Source: Undibacterium sp. CCC3.4 (lineage in GTDB: Bacteria > Pseudomonadota > Gammaproteobacteria > Burkholderiales > Burkholderiaceae_D). From it: a stretch of DNA of 64,000 nucleotides. Of this stretch, positions 9,438-17,999 are shown in pieces. The position numbers and the translations under genes were made by a program. The notes under the pieces were generated by a model. The model searched no databases. It saw only the letters and a list, made by a program, of their open reading frames with translations, and was not told the origin of the DNA. How positions within the stretch are numbered: the first letter of the stretch is position 1; each line of letters begins with the position of its first letter. The stretch is taken from assembly GCF_034347425.1 (NCBI RefSeq), contig NZ_CP133779.1, forward strand, positions 558,001 through 622,000, in the 5' to 3' direction.

Positions 9438-10313
9438 ATGCATACCGTCGTCAATTTTTCACCCGAACTGGGCAGCTGGATCACGGCCCATCTCGATAGT
9501 GGCCACACGCCGACTCAGCTGATCGAAGTCATGCAAGCGCAACAGATGGAAGCCGCTGCCGCGCAAGCTATCATGGCCGCCTTTGTCAAGGCGCGTCGTA
9601 ACGGCCATGCTCTGCCCTTGCAGCAGGTGCCGCTGCATGTCGGCGTCGATACCGACGCGCTCGTGCATTTGCCAGCTACGCATGTAATCAACACGCATGA
9701 CCGCCGGATCACGGTCACGGCCCGCGCCGCCAGGCCGGCGCTGGCCTTACTGAGCAATGTACTGAGCGCGGCCGAATGCGCCGAACTGATCGCCTTGGCG
9801 CGGCCGCGTTTGCATGCCTCGACCATCGTCGACCGCCACAGCGGTGCCGACATCATCAGCCCTACCCGCAGCAGTCAGGGCATGTTCTTTCGGCTCAAGG
9901 AAAATCCCTTCATCGCCGGGCTGGATCGACGCCTGGCCGAGATCATGAATTTACCACTGGAAAATGGCGAAGGGATACAAATTTTGTATTACCCGAACGG
10001 TGCCGGCAGCGCCCCGCATTATGATTTTCTGCTGCCGGAAACAGATGCCGTGCGCGCTTCGCTGGCGCGCAGCGGGCAACGCTGCAGCACGCTGGTGTGC
10101 TATCTGAATGAAGTCGAGGCTGGCGGCGAAACGGTGTTTCCCGAAACCGACTGGCGTATCGCGCCGATACCTGGCAATGCCCTATACTTCGAATATGTCG
10201 CTGCCGACGGCACGCTCGATTACCGCTCGCTGCATGCGAGCAGCCCGGTACAAGCCGGCGAAAAATGGGTGGCGACCAAGTGGATGCGCGAAAAAGCCTT
10301 TGTTTCAGCCTGA
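9438..10313 (+). CDS. 2-oxoglutarate/Fe(II)-dependent prolyl 4-hydroxylase-like oxygenase
   Basis: 291 residues. The C-terminal half is a prolyl 4-hydroxylase alpha-subunit domain: iron ligands HxD in APHYDFL and the distal histidine in YRSLHASSPV, with the 2-oxoglutarate-binding lysine in AGEKWVATKW and the family motif GGETVFPE. Residues 1-90 form a helical N-terminal extension, as in other bacterial P4H-like proteins. No signal peptide, so it is cytoplasmic. The protein substrate is unknown. Confidence 0.85.
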   Translation: MHTVVNFSPELGSWITAHLDSGHTPTQLIEVMQAQQMEAAAAQAIMAAFVKARRNGHALPLQQVPLHVGVDTDALVHLPATHVINTHDRRITVTARAARPALALLSNVLSAAECAELIALARPRLHASTIVDRHSGADIISPTRSSQGMFFRLKENPFIAGLDRRLAEIMNLPLENGEGIQILYYPNGAGSAPHYDFLLPETDAVRASLARSGQRCSTLVCYLNEVEAGGETVFPETDWRIAPIPGNALYFEYVAADGTLDYRSLHASSPVQAGEKWVATKWMREKAFVSA

Positions 10314-10330
10314 GCACAGCGTAAAAATTC

Positions 10331-10347
10331 TCACCCCGGCGGGGTGA
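10331..10347. terminator. Short stem-loop after the hydroxylase gene
   Basis: TCACCCC/GGGGTGA arms around a GGC loop lie 17 bp beyond the hydroxylase stop. A-rich sequence follows on the forward strand and T-rich on the reverse, so it is a better terminator in the reverse direction. Confidence 0.4.
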
Positions 10348-10394
10348 AAAACTGGTGATAATGGCGACCTATGAATCCACCTCGCTACTGACCT

Positions 10395-11255
10395 ATGTTA
10401 CGCTTAAATCGTCTTTGCTTGCCGCTACTCAGCGTCACCCTGTTGCTGTCCTCGTCGGCGCATGCCGCCAGCGCAGCCGAACCGAGTGCGGCACTGCACA
10501 GCGAAGATACGGCCGCGATTCGCCGCCACCACATCAATAAGCTCACGGAACGCCTGAGCACCGATGAAGAAACGCTCAAGCAAAGCTGCCGCTTTGAATC
10601 CGAAATTTCGCTGGCACCGCCGCCCAAACAAATTGCCCTGACTTTCGATGATGGGCCCGAACCGCTACAAACCGAATTTATTTTAACGATACTCAAGAAG
10701 TACCAGATTCCCGCCACATTTTTCATGATCGGTGAAAAAGTCCGTGCCCACCCTGAGCTGCTGAAGCTGGTACAAGATTCCGGCTATGGCGTGATCGGCC
10801 AGCATTCATGGAGTCATCCGAATTTTCATGATATTTCTACTGACCAGCAGAGTGAAGAAATTCTGAAAAATTATGCCGAAACCAAGGCTTTCAATACCGC
10901 CCAATTGTTTCGCTACCCGTATGGAAATTCTACCTGCGCCGCGAATCAGTTACTGAAATCGATCAATCAGCACATCATCGGCTGGCACGTCGATTCCTGC
11001 GACTGGGCCTTCGAGCGTAAGGGTTCGGTCGACCTGAAGGAAGCACTGAGCTGCGGCGTCTCAGCACAAAACCGCAGCAATTATCAAGAGCATGTGATAT
11101 CGGCCGTGCATGCGCATAATGGTGGTATCGTATTGATGCATGAAATTCATCCATCCACGCTCAAACAAATCGATGACATCATTCGCCGTCTGCTCGAGGA
11201 AGGCTATGTTTTCAAGAGCCTGGCCGAACCCAGCTTCGAGAAGTACTTCCGCTGA
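10395..11255 (+). CDS. Secreted polysaccharide deacetylase (NodB domain)
   Basis: 286 residues with a signal peptide (LCLPLLSVTLLLSSSAHA). The NodB catalytic motifs are in order: LTFDDGPE (catalytic and metal aspartates), HSWSHPNF (metal histidines), RYPYGN, HVDSCDWAF and LMHEIHP, where the usual LxHD is LMHE. It should remove N- or O-acetyl groups from a cell-wall or exopolysaccharide chain in the periplasm. It sits between the hydroxylase and DUF2252 genes on the same strand. Confidence 0.88.
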   Translation: MLRLNRLCLPLLSVTLLLSSSAHAASAAEPSAALHSEDTAAIRRHHINKLTERLSTDEETLKQSCRFESEISLAPPPKQIALTFDDGPEPLQTEFILTILKKYQIPATFFMIGEKVRAHPELLKLVQDSGYGVIGQHSWSHPNFHDISTDQQSEEILKNYAETKAFNTAQLFRYPYGNSTCAANQLLKSINQHIIGWHVDSCDWAFERKGSVDLKEALSCGVSAQNRSNYQEHVISAVHAHNGGIVLMHEIHPSTLKQIDDIIRRLLEEGYVFKSLAEPSFEKYFR

Positions 11256-11286
11256 CCCCAACCCTAACTCTGATTGAGGCTACCCC

Positions 11287-12495
11287 ATGATCGATATCTG
11301 CGCCGTCATACTGGACTTCAACCGCAAGCGTGAAGCGGAACGTCTGGCGATGAAGTATCACAATATGACTACTTCGCCGTTTGTTTTTTTGCGTGCCACC
11401 TGCCATCTGTTTTACGCCCGTCTGGCCGCCGCGGCCAAGCTGGCACCGGTGCCGCTGACTTGGTGCATGGGCGACCTGCACTTGGAAAATTTCGGCAGCT
11501 ATAAAGCCGATAACCGCTTGGCCTATTTTGATCTCAATGATTTCGATGAAGCCGTGCTGGCACCGCTGAATTGGGAATTGCTGCGGCTATTAACCAGCAT
11601 ACAGGTGGCGGCCGACAGCATGGCCGTCAGCGCACCCGAAGCGCGCGAGTTAGCGGAAGAATTTTTGCTGCATTATCGGCAGATTCTCAGTCAGGGCAAA
11701 GCCTATTGGATCGAGCGCGAAACCGCGCAAGGCTTGGTGCGCAATTTGCTCAGCGAATTAAAATTCCGCCAACGCAGCGATTTTCTCGACCGCCGCAGTT
11801 ATTTTGAAAACGGCCAACGACGGCTGCGCATCGATGGTAAAAAAGCGCTGGCTGTAAGTGCTAAGCAAGCTGCCAAAGTGACGCGTTTTCTAAAAGCATT
11901 CGCACTGACCCAAAGCGATAAGAAATTCTTCAAACCGCTCGACATCGCGCGTCGGGTGGCCGGCAACGGCAGCCTCGGCGTCGAGCGCTACATCATTCTG
12001 GTACATGGTAAAGGCGGCACCAACGGCAATTACCTGCTCGACCTGAAACAGGCATTACCCTCCTCGTTAATTCCATTTTTAGACACCCCACAACCGCAGT
12101 GGAAATCCGAAGCCGAGCGCGTGGTGACGATACAAAAACGCATGCAAGCGATGTCGATGGCGTTTTTGCAGGATGTGCAAATCGACGGCCAATCGTATTT
12201 GCTGCGCGCTTTGCAACCAGCCGAAGACCGCATCAATCTCGATAGTTCGGCCAGTTCTTATGCCGATTTAAAACAAGCCATAGGCGTGATGGGCATAGTA
12301 GTCGCTTCGGCGCAGTTACGCAGTGCCGGCCGTTCCGGCTCGGCCAATGCCGATGCCTTGATCGCGCATGCTGCCGACCAGAGTTGGAGCAAACCACTGC
12401 TCAAACGCAGCCGCGAGTGCGCCAAACAAGTACAAGAAGATTGGAAAACCTATTGCAAGGCGTATCAGCGAGGCGATTTCAGCTTGCCAAGCTGA
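11287..12495 (+). CDS. DUF2252-family protein
   Basis: 402 residues. The family signatures are CMGDLHLENFGSYK and AYFDLNDFDEA, which resemble the catalytic and metal loops of kinase-like folds (HxxN and D motifs). Further conserved stretches are VAGNGSLGVERYIILVHGKG and SYLLRALQPAEDRINLD. The fold suggests a phosphotransferase-like protein, but no reaction is established for the family. It starts 31 bp after the deacetylase gene and is probably co-transcribed with it. It is convergent with tolC. Confidence 0.85.
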   Translation: MIDICAVILDFNRKREAERLAMKYHNMTTSPFVFLRATCHLFYARLAAAAKLAPVPLTWCMGDLHLENFGSYKADNRLAYFDLNDFDEAVLAPLNWELLRLLTSIQVAADSMAVSAPEARELAEEFLLHYRQILSQGKAYWIERETAQGLVRNLLSELKFRQRSDFLDRRSYFENGQRRLRIDGKKALAVSAKQAAKVTRFLKAFALTQSDKKFFKPLDIARRVAGNGSLGVERYIILVHGKGGTNGNYLLDLKQALPSSLIPFLDTPQPQWKSEAERVVTIQKRMQAMSMAFLQDVQIDGQSYLLRALQPAEDRINLDSSASSYADLKQAIGVMGIVVASAQLRSAGRSGSANADALIAHAADQSWSKPLLKRSRECAKQVQEDWKTYCKAYQRGDFSLPS

Positions 12496-12500
12496 ACAAG

Positions 12501-12524
12501 GGGAGCGCCGTCAGCGGCACTCCC
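12501..12524. terminator. Hairpin between convergent DUF2252 and tolC-like genes
   Basis: GGGAGCGCCG and CGGCACTCCC form a ten-pair stem with one mismatch around a TCAG loop, placed between the two stops. It is probably bidirectional. Confidence 0.5.
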
Positions 12525-12533
12525 TACTGCTTA

Positions 12534-13862
12534 TCAGTGCTGCAGCATGGCGTTGATCTCATCGAGATCGGCTTCTTTGAGAATGCCGGCCGCGGCTTTC
12601 AAGCGCAAGCCGCTCATCACGGTATCGTAACGTGCCTTGGCCAAGGTTTGGCGGGTGGTATATAACTGTTGCTGGGCATTGAGCACATCGATATTGATGC
12701 GCACGCCGACCTGATAACCGAGCTTGTTCGAGTCGAGTGCCGATTGGCTGGAAATTTCTGCCGCCTCGTAGGCCTTCACCTGAGCCAAGCCGCTGGTGAC
12801 ACCAACATAGGCTTGGCGCGCGCCGAGTGCCGCAACGCGCCGCGCCGTTTCAAAATCATTACGCGCTTTATCGGTCAGGGCTATCGCTTCGTTAACTCTG
12901 CTGCTGACGGCAAACCCGGCAAACAGCGGGATATTCCACTGCACGCCGATGGCGCTCGGATTGCTCACACCGGTGCTGGAGACGCCAGACGCACCGCCGG
13001 AAGAATTGCGCCCAGTGCTGGCGACCAGATCAACGGTAGGATAATGGCCGGCGCGATTGCGCTCGATTTCACGCTTGGCAATTTCGACACTCACTTGCGA
13101 GGCGACCACCGAGAAATTCTGTGCTTCGGCCGAACTCACCCAATCTTCGATCCGTTGCGGCTGCGGCGGCGCTAACTGTATGCCAGGTTTCAACATGGCC
13201 AATTCACCGCTTTCCTTGCCGATGATTTGCTGCAGTGCCGAGCGTTTAACTTGCAAATCGCTTTGTCCGGCAAATTCCTGCGCCACGATCAAATCATAGC
13301 GCGCTTGGGCTTCGTGGGTATCGGTGATGGTCGAAGTACCGACATCAAAATTGCGCTTGGCCGAGGCCAACTGTTCGGAAATCGCCAGCTTTTGCGCTTG
13401 TAAGGTGAGCAAGTTGTCTTGCGCCGTCAAAACATCAAAATATGCTTGCGACACGCGCACGATCAAGTCTTGACGTGCTTGTGCAAACACAGCATCACTG
13501 GCGACGACCGATAACTTACCCTGTTCGTATTGCTGCCAGTTAGCCCAACGAAACAGTGGCTGCGTCAATGCCAGCGTCACGGTGTTGACGGAATTGCGCG
13601 CTACGCCATTGCCATAGCCGGGCAAGTCGAGTTCATTGCGAGTCCGTGAAATCGTGTCAGTGCCACTCAATCCTATGCTGGGCAGCAAACCGGCGCGCCC
13701 CTGTACGCTCTTTTCCATTCCCGCCACTTGCGCCGCACGTGCGCTGGCATACTGGGCATCATTGGCAAGCGCATCTTGGTAAGTCTGCAACAAATCGGCA
13801 GCATGGGCAGGAAAAGCAAAAAACGCAGCGGCAAGCAAGCTGGCGAGAACAGGATTACGCAT
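12534..13862 (-). CDS. tolC: TolC-family outer-membrane channel protein
   Basis: 442 residues starting at the ATG at 13862 (GGAG 10 bases upstream). The signal peptide MRNPVLASLLAAAFFAFPAHA is followed by DLLQTYQDALANDAQY, a strong match to the mature start of TolC proteins. Two alpha-helical repeats typical of OEP domains can be followed, with the NSVNTVTLALTQPLF and GVQWNIPLFAGF beta segments. It forms the trimeric exit duct of type I secretion and RND/ABC efflux. Downstream of the rhodanese and pcm genes on the same strand; pcm-rhodanese-tolC is a common betaproteobacterial order. Confidence 0.9.
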   Translation of the reverse strand: MRNPVLASLLAAAFFAFPAHAADLLQTYQDALANDAQYASARAAQVAGMEKSVQGRAGLLPSIGLSGTDTISRTRNELDLPGYGNGVARNSVNTVTLALTQPLFRWANWQQYEQGKLSVVASDAVFAQARQDLIVRVSQAYFDVLTAQDNLLTLQAQKLAISEQLASAKRNFDVGTSTITDTHEAQARYDLIVAQEFAGQSDLQVKRSALQQIIGKESGELAMLKPGIQLAPPQPQRIEDWVSSAEAQNFSVVASQVSVEIAKREIERNRAGHYPTVDLVASTGRNSSGGASGVSSTGVSNPSAIGVQWNIPLFAGFAVSSRVNEAIALTDKARNDFETARRVAALGARQAYVGVTSGLAQVKAYEAAEISSQSALDSNKLGYQVGVRINIDVLNAQQQLYTTRQTLAKARYDTVMSGLRLKAAAGILKEADLDEINAMLQH

Positions 13863-13887
13863 TGAACGCTCCGAAGGATGGTATGAG

Positions 13888-14211
13888 TTAATAAGTCGGC
13901 ATCTGAGGATCGACCTGAGTAGCCCAAGCATGGACACCACCACTCAGATTGATCACCTGGGAAAACCCCTGACGTTCGAGAAAATTTGCCACTTGCATGC
14001 TGCGTGCGCCATGGTGGCACACACAGACAATCGGGCGATCGGCATCGAGCTCATTGAAACGCGCGGGCACATCGTGCATCGGTATAAGCAGCACGCCGCC
14101 TATGTGACAGGTCTCGTGTTCCCAAGGTTCCCGCACATCGAGCAGTAACGGTGCCGGCTTGGCCGAGTCGGTCAGCCAGAGTGCGAGTTCAGCCGCAGAG
14201 ATAGTTTGCAT
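13888..14211 (-). CDS. Single-domain rhodanese-like sulfurtransferase
   Basis: 107 residues from the ATG at 14211, which has GGAG 9 bases upstream. It is a complete single rhodanese domain: LLDVREPWEHETCHI near the start and the active-site loop CVCHHGARS with its catalytic cysteine, then VINLSGGVHAWA at the end. It transfers sulfane sulfur to a thiophilic acceptor in the cytoplasm. It lies 25 bp upstream of tolC and 21 bp downstream of the methyltransferase gene, so the three likely form an operon. Confidence 0.9.
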   Translation of the reverse strand: MQTISAAELALWLTDSAKPAPLLLDVREPWEHETCHIGGVLLIPMHDVPARFNELDADRPIVCVCHHGARSMQVANFLERQGFSQVINLSGGVHAWATQVDPQMPTY

Positions 14212-14232
14212 ATGCGATAACTCCTGCAAGGT

Positions 14233-14883
14233 TCAGAACGAGAAAGCTGCGGCTGGCACCGATCCCGACAGCGCAGGCAAGACGGTATCGAACACAATAC
14301 GGGTAGCAAACTCGGTGGCGCTGACACGGGTAGTTAATTGCGCATGCATCATTGGCAAGACGCCGGTCACGGCCAACAAACGACCGCCGACCTGTAACTG
14401 CTCACGCAGATGCGCCGGTACGGCATCGATGGCACCGGCTATCGCGATGACATCATATTTGCCGCTTTGTTGGGTCGACAAGCCATCGGCGAGTATGACA
14501 CTGACATTGCGCACGCCATCGGCATGCAGATTATGCTCAGCCAATTCTTTCAGGGCCGGTACGGCTTCGAGTACCGTCACATGCTGGGTCAAATGGGCCA
14601 GCAAGGCAGCCAAGTAACCGGATGCAGCACCGATGAGCAGTACTTTGTCGGTCTTGACCACGTCGAGTTCTTCGACGAAACGCGCTTCCATCTTCGGGCT
14701 CATCGCCACCGCCGTACCAGGCAGGGGTAATTCAGTATCGAAGAAAGCCAGGCTTTTCTGATCCTGCGGGAAATAATTTTCACGTTTCACAACAATCAGC
14801 ATGTCCAGAATAGCCTTGTCCAACACGTTCCACGGACGGATTTGCTGTTCTATCATGTTGAAGCGGGCTTTTTCGATATTCAT
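14233..14883 (-). CDS. pcm: Protein-L-isoaspartate O-methyltransferase-like protein
   Basis: 216 residues from the ATG at 14883. The start MNIEKARFNMIEQQIRPWNV and the block YFPQDQKSLAFFDTELPLPG correspond to PCMT proteins. The SAM-binding glycine loop reads VLLIGAASGYLAALLA where the family usually has GTGSGYQ, so two positions of the loop are changed. Isoaspartate repair is the usual role; the altered loop and the lack of the typical active-site stretch leave room for another methylation target. First gene of the pcm-rhodanese-tolC run. Confidence 0.75.
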   Translation of the reverse strand: MNIEKARFNMIEQQIRPWNVLDKAILDMLIVVKRENYFPQDQKSLAFFDTELPLPGTAVAMSPKMEARFVEELDVVKTDKVLLIGAASGYLAALLAHLTQHVTVLEAVPALKELAEHNLHADGVRNVSVILADGLSTQQSGKYDVIAIAGAIDAVPAHLREQLQVGGRLLAVTGVLPMMHAQLTTRVSATEFATRIVFDTVLPALSGSVPAAAFSF

Positions 14884-14977
14884 GTCTTCACTCGATTGCA
14901 AAAATTATGGGAACCCGCATTTTAACAAATGCCGGTGCCACGATTAAGAAATACCGCGCTGTTTTTAGCACTGACGA

Positions 14978-15631
14978 TCAATTCGCAGCGGTAGAGGCGG
15001 TCGGCTTGATCAACAAGCCATGCAAAGCCATCTCTATGTAGTGCTCGAGGTAGGTGCCGAGTTGTGCTGCCGGCACTTGACACATTCCACTCGAATGTTT
15101 CCACATCATCATCATGATCATCGGCGCGACCAGCAAACGCGTGTCAATTTCCAAATTGACAGTCCGAATTTCGCTGCGTGCCATGCCGCGTGCGAGTATG
15201 CTGGCGACCAGCTTTTCACCGCGACTGACCACTTCGTCCTGATAAAAGTTAGCCAGTTCCGGGAAGTTTCCTTCTTCGGCCATCATCAGCTTCGGCAGGC
15301 CGGAAAGCTTGGTGGCCCCGATATCAGTCCACCAACTCATTGCCACCAGCCGAAATAAGGCTTCCGTGCTGCCGGTAAATTCGTCTATGATGCCTTCGGC
15401 CCGGCCTATGCTCGGTACGATACTTTCACGAACCACGGCCTTGAACAAATCTTCTTTACTCGAAAAATACAAATACAGCGTGCCCTTGGAAACACCGGCA
15501 GCGCGTGCGACATCATCGAGTCGGGTCGCTGCAAAGCCGCGTTCGACAAACAAATCGAGGGCCGCTGCCAACAATTCCTGAGGCCGCGCTTGTTTGCGGC
15601 GCTCCCATTTGGGTTTGAATGGACATGACAT
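14978..15631 (-). CDS. TetR-family transcriptional regulator
   Basis: 217 residues from the ATG at 15631. The N-terminal helix-turn-helix is canonical (LLAAALDLFVERGFAAT, then VSKGTLYLYFSSKEDLF), preceded by a basic arm (KPKWERRKQARP). The C-terminal ligand domain has three adjacent methionine-rich turns (APMIMMMMWKHS). It lies upstream of pcm on the same strand but 94 bp away. Its ligand and targets are unknown; efflux through the nearby TolC is a guess from context only. No gene is seen in 15632-15881. Confidence 0.88.
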   Translation of the reverse strand: MSCPFKPKWERRKQARPQELLAAALDLFVERGFAATRLDDVARAAGVSKGTLYLYFSSKEDLFKAVVRESIVPSIGRAEGIIDEFTGSTEALFRLVAMSWWTDIGATKLSGLPKLMMAEEGNFPELANFYQDEVVSRGEKLVASILARGMARSEIRTVNLEIDTRLLVAPMIMMMMWKHSSGMCQVPAAQLGTYLEHYIEMALHGLLIKPTASTAAN

Positions 15632-15881
15632 AATAACAATAACCTGATTAACCAAATAGCTTTCCGGCTCGTGCCGGTGAGAATAACTTACTCTAGAGTC
15701 AGTAATATAATCCGCTACTCAGGCAGCGTCAAGCGCCCATTGCTATGCATGATCGCGAAAACAGCGCGGCAAAGCCAGAATGATGTGATGAATTGCTGAA
15801 ACAAGCAGCTGAAATGACAGCATGGCCGATCAAGCGGAAACGCTATGTCGCAGATAACAGAATATTGACGAAAGAAACGCC

Positions 15882-16160
15882 ATGAATTGTCGCGACCACT
15901 GCGGTGCCTGTTGCATCGCCCCATCAATCACCAGTCCCATCCCCGGGATGCCCAATGGAAAGCCGGCCGGCATCCGCTGCATACAGTTGGGCGACGATAT
16001 GCGCTGCCGCATTTTTGGCCGGCCGGAGCGGCCGGCATTTTGTGCCGGATTGCAGCCAGCCGCCGATATGTGCGGTAACAACCGAGAACAGGCGCTACGC
16101 TGGTTGGACGAGTTGGAATTTGCCACCAGGCCGGATAAGCTGGCCCCCCGGCTGCGGTGA
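15882..16160 (+). CDS. YkgJ-family cysteine-cluster protein
   Basis: 92 residues with the family's cysteine set: CGACC near the N-terminus, then C in GIRCIQL, MRC, AFC and MCG. These cysteines are thought to bind a metal or Fe-S cluster (UPF0153/YkgJ). The start [11 protein letters not shown] is at the typical position. Small, cytoplasmic and unlinked to its neighbours. The following 16161-16381 contains no supportable gene. Confidence 0.8.
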   Translation: MNCRDHCGACCIAPSITSPIPGMPNGKPAGIRCIQLGDDMRCRIFGRPERPAFCAGLQPAADMCGNNREQALRWLDELEFATRPDKLAPRLR

Positions 16161-16381
16161 GCTGATCCATCAAACGCTAGGAGCCTGAGCAACGAGGGCG
16201 AACGATATTGGCAAGCGTGTCGGCAAGCACTGGAGCAAATATTTGAAGCGGACCGCGCGATCACTTTTCAGTCACTTATCCGCAGAACCGGCACCGGTCG
16301 ATTTCATGCTCGAGCGCTTTAAATTAGCGGCCGCCAGTGGACCACGCTGAAATATCAGCTCAAGCGCAGCGCGCCTGTCAC

Positions 16382-16837
16382 TTATAGCTTGATACGCATA
16401 CTGTCACCATTCAGAAACTGCATGGTGACACCATCCTCATGCGGCATGATGCGCGTCAGATGTTGTTCGAAGCAATTGGCATAGACTTTTTTACCATCGG
16501 CACGAAAAATACCAAACCAACGCTTACCGCTGGCCACCATCTTCGAGGCGGAATTGGCCGCTACCAGCAGGTATTCGGCATCGCGTATGCGTAAGCTGGC
16601 CGAAAGCAGTTCCCCGCGTGAAAATACCGCCGGCAAGTGCGCCGAGATGATGCGTTGACCATGGCGTTCGACTTCCATCAATACGCCCTTGGCAGCTTGA
16701 AACGGCACCACGGTAAATTGATACATGCCCATGCGCGTCGGTACACGCGCGGCGATTTTGGCGCTTTCTTCAAAATCGGCGAAATATTCGTGTTGCGCAG
16801 GCAATGCGCGGCTGGCGATAGTCGGTACGGTGCTCAT
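16382..16837 (-). CDS. Conserved-looking protein of unknown function
   Basis: 151 residues with good coding character. No signal peptide or membrane helix. The sequence is beta-rich (MGMYQFTVVPFQAAKGVLMEV, LRIRDAEYLLVAANS) and ends ...GDSMRIKL. A run SKMVASGKRWFGIFRADGKKVYANC stands out but I cannot link it to a family. Its start (MSTVPTIASRALPAQH) has GGAGGAGAAACACC upstream, a strong ribosome site. A strong hairpin lies about 110 bp upstream of the start. Confidence 0.65.
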   Translation of the reverse strand: MSTVPTIASRALPAQHEYFADFEESAKIAARVPTRMGMYQFTVVPFQAAKGVLMEVERHGQRIISAHLPAVFSRGELLSASLRIRDAEYLLVAANSASKMVASGKRWFGIFRADGKKVYANCFEQHLTRIMPHEDGVTMQFLNGDSMRIKL

Positions 16838-16947
16838 GGTGTTTCTCCTCCGGTAAGCAAAACGAGCTGGCGACTGGACGCAGATACGAGCAGAATCAGC
16901 ACTGATACAGTATTGCGAGAATAAACAAAGTTCTCAATTGAAAACTA

Positions 16948-16972
16948 AAAGGTACTGAAAAACAGTACCTTT
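16948..16972. promoter_or_regulatory. Perfect 10-bp stem-loop in an intergenic region
   Basis: AAAGGTACTG and CAGTACCTTT pair perfectly around a five-A loop. It lies between the divergent 16837 gene and uppP, so no gene ends here; the reverse strand after the stem is T-rich. It could be a regulator operator, or a leader hairpin or terminator of a short transcript from the uppP side. The rest of 16838-17134 shows no gene. Confidence 0.4.
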
Positions 16973-17134
16973 CGTCCATCCACGCAGGAGAATTGCTGGC
17001 TTAGACCAAATAGTACATAATCCGCCGCCGAACGCTGCTTGCCGTTCCGGCAAAAAGCCAAGCCCGCAACGAGCCCGCATGGTAAGCTTCGTGCCGTTCG
17101 AAACCACCTCCACTTTCTCATTTAACGGCATACC

Positions 17135-17980
17135 ATGGACTTATTACTGGCAATTAAAACGATCATTATGGGCATCGTCGAAGGCTTGACGGAATTTCTG
17201 CCTATCTCCTCAACCGGGCATTTGATTTTGACCGGCAGCTTGCTCAACTTCACTGGCGAAACACAGAAAGTATTTGAAATCGTGATACAGGCCGGTGCGA
17301 TTTTCGCCGTGTGCTGGGAATACCGCGCCAAGATCGCCAGTGTGCTCGGTGGTTTGGGCAGCGATCCCAAAGCGCGCAAATTCATGCTCAATCTGATTGT
17401 CGCGTTCTTGCCGGCGGCCGTGCTCGGTGTGCTGTTTTCCAGGAGTATTAAAGCGGTCTTGTTTGCGCCGGTTCCCGTGGCTTTGGCCTTCATCATCGGT
17501 GGTTTGATCATACTGTGGGTGGAACGCAAGCATCAGCAGGTCGATGTCAGCGATGACAGTCATGCGCGCATCAAGAGCGTCGATGATATGAGCATGCTCG
17601 ATGCCCTCAAAATCGGTCTGGCCCAATCGTTGGCTTTGATTCCAGGAACCAGCCGTTCCGGTGCCACGATTATCGGCGGCATGTTGTTCGGTTTATCGCG
17701 CAAGGCAGCCACCGAGTTTTCCTTCTTTTTGGCCATTCCTACTCTGCTCGGCGCGACTGTGTATTCGCTGTATAAAGCGCGTAATGAATTGTCGATGGCC
17801 GATTTGCCGATGTTCAGTTTAGGTACCGTCGCCGCCTTCATTTCCGCATTTTTCTGTGTGCGTTGGCTGCTGCGCTATATCAGCTCGCATAATTTTAATG
17901 TTTTCGCATGGTATCGCATCGCATTCGGGATTATGATATTAGTGACTGCTTACACTGGTACCATCGCTTGGGTTGATTAA
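17135..17980 (+). CDS. uppP: Undecaprenyl-diphosphatase
   Basis: 281 residues, a multi-pass inner-membrane protein. The UppP/BacA active-site motifs are present: [15 protein letters not shown] at residues 13-27 and [13 protein letters not shown] around residue 170. It recycles undecaprenyl pyrophosphate to the phosphate for peptidoglycan and polysaccharide synthesis, and confers bacitracin tolerance when abundant. recQ follows 19 bp downstream of its stop on the same strand. Confidence 0.96.
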   Translation: MDLLLAIKTIIMGIVEGLTEFLPISSTGHLILTGSLLNFTGETQKVFEIVIQAGAIFAVCWEYRAKIASVLGGLGSDPKARKFMLNLIVAFLPAAVLGVLFSRSIKAVLFAPVPVALAFIIGGLIILWVERKHQQVDVSDDSHARIKSVDDMSMLDALKIGLAQSLALIPGTSRSGATIIGGMLFGLSRKAATEFSFFLAIPTLLGATVYSLYKARNELSMADLPMFSLGTVAAFISAFFCVRWLLRYISSHNFNVFAWYRIAFGIMILVTAYTGTIAWVD

Positions 17981-17999
17981 TTCTGTGTCACTGAATCGC

